Shown: positions 61,252 to 64,000 of the stretch, piece by piece | How positions within the stretch are numbered: position 1 is the stretch's first letter | How the letters are laid out: every line of letters starts with the position of its first letter | Source: Sambucus nigra | Taxonomy: Eukaryota; Streptophyta; Magnoliopsida; Dipsacales; Adoxaceae | Length of the DNA stretch: 64,000 nt | Assembly: GCA_949130495.1 (NCBI GenBank) | Contig: OX422214.1 | Span: forward strand, 254,948,187-255,012,186 | Direction of reading: 5' to 3' | Translations under genes and position numbers: made by a program | Notes under the pieces: model-generated | What the model was told of the DNA's origin: nothing | Seen by the model: the letters and a program-made list of their open reading frames with translations, nothing else | Databases searched by the model: none

Positions 61252-63765
61252 TTTGCATAAAGTGGTATGACCATTTACAAACTCTGCAATATGCAAATCA
61301 AAATGTAGAATGAAATCTTCCATAAAGAATTTAAATCTATAAAAGGAAAGAACAAATGGAGGAGTCACAGTTAGGGATAATCGTTTTATAAATCACTATT
61401 AGGAATTGGTTTCATAGAATTACGATTAGAAATTATGGAATAAAGTGGGGAAAGAGATTTTCCAAGTACAAATAATTGGTCATGCACAACACATTCAAAT
61501 ATGTAATAGCATCTTGAAATCCTTCTTATGTACAACACATTCGAATATGCAATAGCGTCTCAAAATCCTTCTTATTCGCAACACATTGGGATCCGCAATA
61601 GCCTTCGTATTACCCATCCTCAATTAACAAAAGACCAATAATTTATCGTGGTTACAAAATCCGACATTAAGATAATATTGAGATGATACCTCCTAATTAC
61701 AACAATAACTTGATAGACGACTTCTTTAATTGTAATACCTAGGCTTAAATAGGCAAAAGGAGTCCAAGTTACCAATATAATGCTCCTAACCTCCTGCATA
61801 TAAAAGGAAATGTTTTGTTAAGACAAACTTGCTTTCAAAATTATCTAGAAAAAAATATTAAAAAAATCAGAAATTACAGATATACAAACCATTTAAAAAA
61901 TATATTAAAATAACAAATAAGCAAAAAAAACTCTTGTAACTTACTATCACAAAAGCAACCTCGGACTTTAATTGAACAGCATAACAAACTCATAAGGATC
62001 ACTATATCAAACCGGAAAAAGGGGACTCGAGAAACTCTTATTCCGTTAACTAATTATCAGCACCAATGCCTATATCTAATTACCTCTATTATATCAATTC
62101 AGATATCATGCCCAAGGCTATCGAGAAACTCTTATTCCGCTAACTAATTATCCATAACTACTATAATACCAAATATGCTTTTATGGGAACTAAAATGCAA
62201 TGAAAATTAGTATGAAATAATGTTTCACAAGTACTCTGCAATTAGGGACAAAGGAAAGATTAGTATAAAATAAAGTCCAAGCCACTTATCAATCCAAAAA
62301 CAAAGAAATAGAAGCTTGTTTATCTGCATATGTATATCACTATTTTGGTGCAAATATATTGAGAGACCATAATAAATGTACCAATTTTGAATAAATTAAA
62401 TACGTGCATTAATGGAAGCTTTTTTTCTTCATTCACACTCTTCAATACCACCACATAAAATTAAACCGAGGCAAAAAAAAAGGATGGATCAATATTGAAC
62501 CTCAATAAAAAGTAAATTCAAGGGCAACATTGTATAGAAATTGATATGGAACGTCAATAAAAAGTGTTAGAAATAGACACGATACATATGCAATACCATC
62601 TGTACACTTTAAAACCAATGCCAAGATTGTATATTCGATGAAATTTGTTGCAATACAGTCTGTTATCAGTTCCAATACACTCTTTTATATATCATATACA
62701 CATAAAAGATTGTATATTAGATGGAATGTGCTTTGGTATGAAATTTATAGCAGTACAATATTTTATCAGTTGTAAGATTGTATACAGATTTATGTTGTTT
62801 CAATTTATACCTAAATCTGTATAAAAAAACAAACTGAAATGTCAAAATTTGGCATGGCTAACCACTTAAACTTTAACAAAGATAAAAATTACCTCTACAA
62901 AGTTGATGAAGACAGTAGAATTGGGAGAAATTTGGAGTATGGGAGAGAGATCATGACAGGTCAGTTTTTGGTGGCGCAGGCGAGATATCATCCTTTTCAA
63001 TGGAGGGTGTGTATGAAAGGAAGATATAATGGATTTTAAGGAAATAATGACTTTTCTACTGCACAATTCCAACTGTTCACATTCTGAAAGAAGTCCCAAT
63101 GCTAAAACAAAATAAATATCAAATCAAAAACACGTTTTTATGAACATGATAAATTACAAAATTGAAATCCTACCTACAAAATAAAACTTTAATAATAAGT
63201 AATTACAATGAATGAAGAAATTAAAACCTATATAAATTCACATCGACTCATATATAAATACACACAACATTGTAACGACTGGCTGGAACACAGATTTAAA
63301 ATAAGTATTAGTAAAACAATAGCATATACAAATTCACACCAACTAATTTAATACACACAACATAATCAACAAAAGGCTAATGTCACCAGAATAAACACGG
63401 TAAACTTAGTAAGCATGCTCAGCTAAAAAAGCAGGTAACTTCTATTGAGTAATAATGTTTCTCAATAGACACCGCTATTGAGCAATGTTGGTAAAGCTCC
63501 CTGGGTCATACTAAAGCTCCCTGGGTCAGCTAATAAACACGGCTATTGAGCAATAATGTTTCTCGTTAAAAAAGATCCATGGGTCACACTAAAGCAGGTA
63601 ACATCATTCGCAAAGAAGAGAACAGAAACGGGAGGTTTTAGCTGCCTCAAATTGTCGCAGGAGCTTTTTTGCAATAAAATTACAGTTTTTTATTACAAAA
63701 AAGAAAATAGAAATGGGAGCTACTAAGCAATAAAGTTTTGAGGAAGCTACCGGATTAGATGAATT
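61252..63765. other. AT-rich sequence inside the candidate Helitron, no gene seen
   Basis: No domain-bearing frame. A short repeat TAAAGCTCCCTGGGTCA occurs twice near 63494-63529 with a variant (GATCCATGGGTCACACTAAAG) near 63570. CTATTGAGYAATAATGTTTC also recurs at 63443 and 63544. Confidence 0.4.
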
Positions 63766-63768
63766 AAG

Positions 63769-63879
63769 TTCGAATTAGATGAATCAGGTTCTTTGAGATG
63801 TTTCTCAATCCTACTGAGCAAGATTTACAGTATTCGAATTAGATGAATCAGTTTCTTTGAGATGTTTCTCAATCCTACT
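63769..63879 (+). repeat. Tandem duplication of a 47-bp segment
   Basis: The segment TTCGAATTAGATGAATCAGG ..TTTCTCAATCCTACT occurs at 63769-63815 and 63833-63879 with one substitution; the period is 64 bp. Confidence 0.9.
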
Positions 63880-64000
63880 TTATTGGGCAAGTAAGAGAGA
63901 TTCAATCTCTGCTACAGAAATGGACTCAGATCTTGAACTTACATACACAATGAAAGTATCATACTGAGAGGGAAGTTCATCAAAATAGCATCGATATCAT

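Larger units (their letters stand above)
59865..64000 (-). mobile_element. Probable Helitron, 3' end at 59865, running off the right edge
   Basis: Read on the minus strand, the end is CCGCGCC-TTCA-GGCACGG (a hairpin with one mismatch), then GAATTCCG, then CTAG, followed by T of the host TA run. A hairpin about 10 nt before a CTRR end, inserted between A and T, is the Helitron 3' signature. The interrupted LTR does not resume before 64000, so the 5' end should lie outside the window. I see no Rep/helicase coding sequence in the visible 4.1 kb, so it may be non-autonomous, or the boundary may be a simple rearrangement. Confidence 0.5.

Noticed and set aside
62839..63039. 66-codon frame at the right edge
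   Set aside because: No domain and no supporting signals; the antisense frame is of similar length.
1..64000. CRISPR arrays, rRNA, tRNA genes, organellar insertions
   Set aside because: None seen. The repeats present are LTR modules, microsatellites or small duplications.

Overview
This is nuclear DNA from a flowering plant, probably a eudicot. It is AT-rich, has no prokaryotic-style genes, and is dominated by long-LTR Ty3/gypsy retrotransposons of the chromovirus (Del/Tekay-like) type. The only cellular gene I recognise is an interrupted, broken glycosyltransferase gene (PF03407 family, Arabidopsis At4g15970-like). I cannot name the species.

Layout. 1-18777 is a nested mosaic of plus-strand LTRs with one minus-strand LTR (1-1695), one gag-only element (LTR 7143-10747, gag 10928-11968) and a 414-bp Copia-like solo LTR (15275-15688). 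18778-20996 shows no gene. 20997-31874 is a tandem gypsy complex: the 3' end of one internal region (20997-21747), an LTR (21748-24408), a full but decayed gag-pol (24589-29181) and a second LTR (29230-31874). 31875-33359 carries a 224-bp direct repeat. 33360-40892 is a solo LTR with TSD TACAA, itself split by a minus-strand solo LTR (36014-40051, TSD GTTCC). 41393-54433 is the glycosyltransferase pseudogene with a duplicated promoter/5' leader and three exons. Each of its two introns has been enlarged by a solo LTR (44251-47390, TSD ACAGA; 48716-52550, TSD GTGTA). 56686-59864 is LTR debris, cut at 59865 by what looks like the 3' end of a Helitron running off the right edge. That region holds a Mutator-type MITE (60802-61241).

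Most interesting signal. The LTRs come from several diverged families, yet share one ordered architecture. It consists of a GAGATAGTC motif, a purine-rich stretch, an AG|GCAAGT site inside a small hairpin, a cluster of family-specific palindromes centred on TCGA, tandem TCGCTTTGCGA units, a CTCTGA-loop hairpin, a GGTGTCC/GGACGCC hairpin, and a stem at the U5 end beside the PBS. In both elements that keep gag, a good splice acceptor (branch point, pyrimidines, TTTCAG) sits directly against the gag ATG. I infer a GC-AG leader intron. Splicing would give a short gag mRNA, while unspliced RNA would keep the PBS, the hairpins and the palindromes, which could act as family-specific dimerisation sites. 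This is a hypothesis from sequence alone; RNA data would decide it.
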